Positions 4,949 to 6,760 of a stretch of 6,760 bases of DNA are shown here, in pieces. Source of the stretch: Myxococcales bacterium (GTDB taxonomy: Bacteria > Myxococcota > Polyangia > Polyangiales > Polyangiaceae); contig JAGQIY010000230.1 in NCBI GenBank assembly GCA_020430865.1, positions 1 through 6,760 on the forward strand, in the 5' to 3' direction. The translations under genes and the position numbers were made by a program. The notes under the pieces were generated by a model. The model saw nothing but the letters and a program-made list of their open reading frames with translations, did no database searches and was not told the DNA's origin. Every line of letters starts with the position of its first letter. Positions within the stretch are counted from its first letter, which is position 1.

Positions 4949-6760
4949 ATGCGTGAACTGCGCCGTGTGCGAAGGACGCTTCAGGAGATCGAGAGTCGGA
5001 TGCTCGAGCTCGAGGCGGAGATGCACGTGGCGCTCCAGCGTGTCCCGGAAGAGCGGCGGGAGAGCGCGAAGAACCTCGTTCACTACATCGCGCTGCGGCA
5101 GCAAGACCTACGGCAGCTCCAGGTCGAGCTCGCTGACCTGGGCTTGTCCTCGCTCGGGCGCCTCGAAGGCTGCGCGCTCGGGACCATCCGGCGCGTGCTA
5201 GCGCGGGTCCAGGAGGGGCTGGCCTGTCGCGGTGACGAGGCAGCTCGCGCGACCTTGGCGCAGCGGCGCGACGAGGTCGAGGGTGCCCTGGATTGGTCCG
5301 CGGGGAAGGAGGCGCTGCACCTGCACACGCGGGTGATCCTCGGACCGCGTCCTGATGGGCGTCATGTCTACATCATGGTTACGGCGCCCTGCGCGAGCGA
5401 GGCCGACGGTTCCTGGATGGAGACGATGTTGCGGTCCGGGATGAACGTGTTGCGCATCAACTGCGCTCACGAGGGACCGGCGGAGTGGGCACAGATGGTG
5501 GAAGCCTTGCGCGCTGCCAGCAGTCGGACGCAGGTGCCCTGTCGTATCCTCATGGATCTGGCTGGTCCCAAGATCCGCACGGGCGGCATTCAAGGAGCGC
5601 TGCGTATCGCCACCTGGAAACCGGAGAAGGACGAGCTGGGCCGCGTCGTCACGCCCGCTCGCGTGAGCCTCCTGCGCCGCTCCGCGCATGCGCTGGAAGG
5701 CGACGACGCACAGCTGATCGCCGAAGACGAGGCCTTCGCCAGTCTCGCCCTGGGGGACTCCCTGGAGTTCCGCGATACGCGGGGCAAGCGCCGCTCCCTC
5801 GAAGTGATCGAGCTGGACGCCCAGTCCGCGGTCCTATCGGCGACCGCGCGCGCCTACGTGCTCGACTCCGTCGAGGCGACGCTCTGGCGCGGGGACGACT
5901 CCCACGGACGCCTGCAGCTGCAGGTCGCGACGGGGGCCGACGCAGCAGTGGACATGCGGGTGGGGGACGAGCTGGTGCTGAGTGGCACTCGCGCGTTCTG
6001 CTCCCCCCCAAAGCGCGATGCGGATGGCAACGTCGAGGTGCGTGGGGAGGTCGCCTGCACGCTCGCCGCGGCGCTGGAGGGGCTCCAGGTGGGGCATCGC
6101 GTGCTCTTCGACGACGGCAAGGTGGAGGCCGTCGTGCTCGAGGCGCGTGCCGCGGAGAGAGAGTATCTGCTCGAGGTGACCCGCACCCAGCGCCCGGTCG
6201 TGCGTATCCGCGCAGAAAAGGGCATCAACCTTCCGGACTCGGATCTGCCCATCGCCGCGCTCCAGAGCCACGACCTGGAGGCGCTGCCCTTCGTCGTGGC
6301 GCAGGCGGACGCGGTCAGCCTCTCATTTGCGCGCAGCCCCGAGGACGTCGAAGCGCTCCACGCCGAGCTGGATCGCCTGGGGCGCAGCGACATCGGCGTG
6401 GTGCTCAAGATCGAGACCCGCCGCGGCTTCGAGAACCTGCCACGGCTGCTCCTCGAGGGCCTGATCCGTCCACCACTCGCAGTGATGATCGCTCGTGGCG
6501 ATCTCGCGGTGGAGGTTGGGTTCGAGCGACTAGCGGAGGTTCAGGAGGAGATGCTCTGGCTGTGCGAGGCGAGTCACGTTCCCGCGATCTGGGCTACGCA
6601 GGTGCTCGACAACCTCGCGCGGACCGGCGTCCCCTCGAGAGCCGAGGTGACCGACGCCGCCGCCAGCGTGGCCGCGGAGTGCGTGATGCTGAACAAGGGG
6701 CCGCACGTACACGAGGCGGTGCGCACGCTCTCCGACATCCTCGAACGCATGGAACAGCAC
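4949..6760 (+). CDS. Divergent pyruvate-kinase-like protein, runs off the right edge
   Basis: Member of the pyruvate kinase family (phosphoenolpyruvate + ADP to pyruvate + ATP), cytoplasmic; 604 residues visible, no stop. Residues 1 to about 130 are an Arg/Glu/Leu-rich, probably helical extension absent from ordinary enzymes. The barrel starts at MVTAPCASE (143); RINCAH (169-174) matches the RxNxSH substrate loop with Ala for Ser, and MDLAGPKIRTG (202-212) matches LDTKGPEIRTG. The B domain runs to KGINLP (424-429), about 210 residues against under 100 usually. KIE (487-489) supplies the catalytic Lys and metal Glu, ARGDL (515-519) the metal Asp518, and ATQ (549-551) the catalytic Thr. MLNKGPHVHEAV replaces MLSGET near the end. 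Canonical enzymes continue with a C domain of about 140 residues; whether it is present lies beyond the window. Pyruvate kinase activity is likely but not certain. Confidence 0.9.
   Translation, partial: MRELRRVRRTLQEIESRMLELEAEMHVALQRVPEERRESAKNLVHYIALRQQDLRQLQVELADLGLSSLGRLEGCALGTIRRVLARVQEGLACRGDEAARATLAQRRDEVEGALDWSAGKEALHLHTRVILGPRPDGRHVYIMVTAPCASEADGSWMETMLRSGMNVLRINCAHEGPAEWAQMVEALRAASSRTQVPCRILMDLAGPKIRTGGIQGALRIATWKPEKDELGRVVTPARVSLLRRSAHALEGDDAQLIAEDEAFASLALGDSLEFRDTRGKRRSLEVIELDAQSAVLSATARAYVLDSVEATLWRGDDSHGRLQLQVATGADAAVDMRVGDELVLSGTRAFCSPPKRDADGNVEVRGEVACTLAAALEGLQVGHRVLFDDGKVEAVVLEARAAEREYLLEVTRTQRPVVRIRAEKGINLPDSDLPIAALQSHDLEALPFVVAQADAVSLSFARSPEDVEALHAELDRLGRSDIGVVLKIETRRGFENLPRLLLEGLIRPPLAVMIARGDLAVEVGFERLAEVQEEMLWLCEASHVPAIWATQVLDNLARTGVPSRAEVTDAAASVAAECVMLNKGPHVHEAVRTLSDILERMEQH

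Noticed and set aside
5834..6408. Minus-strand open frames under the pyruvate-kinase-like gene
   Set aside because: Ser/Arg- or His-rich antisense frames opposite a continuous, motif-bearing coding region.

Overview
The window is uniformly GC-rich DNA from what looks like a Gram-negative bacterium. Two short lipoproteins with long Gly/Ser/Ala-rich linkers after the lipid-anchor cysteine, one fused to a GH128-type glycosidase domain, are a style common in Myxococcota of the Polyangia (Sorangium/Polyangium-like) group. That assignment is inference from protein style and base composition; no marker gene is present.

Left part (1-3446). A short-chain dehydrogenase/reductase (SDR, minus strand, cut off by the left edge) is divergent from a LysR-type regulator (plus strand). 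The 99-base gap between them holds a perfect 11-bp inverted repeat placed for the regulator to control both genes. The regulator is followed after 7 bases by a RimJ/RimL-like GNAT acetyltransferase. After a further 64 bases come a class I SAM-dependent methyltransferase and, 2 bases later, a small membrane protein of the DedA/TVP38 (SNARE-associated) family. These four plus-strand genes may be one transcript, but only the two close pairs are well supported.

Middle part (3464-4619, minus strand). Two tandem lipoprotein genes are both broken. The upstream one (4619 to 4088) starts with a signal peptide, changes frame at a run of six G, and changes frame again near 4288. The downstream one (4080 to 3464) is a GH128-like glycosidase. 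It keeps the start and end of its catalytic domain, but its centre, where both catalytic glutamates should lie, is missing and the two ends are in different frames. They read as decayed surface or secreted polysaccharide-degrading genes, unless the sequence itself has indel or collapse errors.

Right part (4620-6760). A non-coding gap of about 330 bases separates the broken pair from a divergent pyruvate-kinase-like gene that runs off the right edge (604 codons visible). It has an extra N-terminal helical region, a strongly enlarged B domain, the metal- and phosphate-binding residues, and substitutions associated with potassium-independent enzymes.

No RNA genes, CRISPR arrays, insertion sequences or integrase-type genes were seen. 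I found no clear undescribed multi-gene system. The points most worth a second look are the internally deleted glycosidase, the homopolymer frameshift in the upstream lipoprotein, the unusual pyruvate kinase and the operator overlapping the lysR start.
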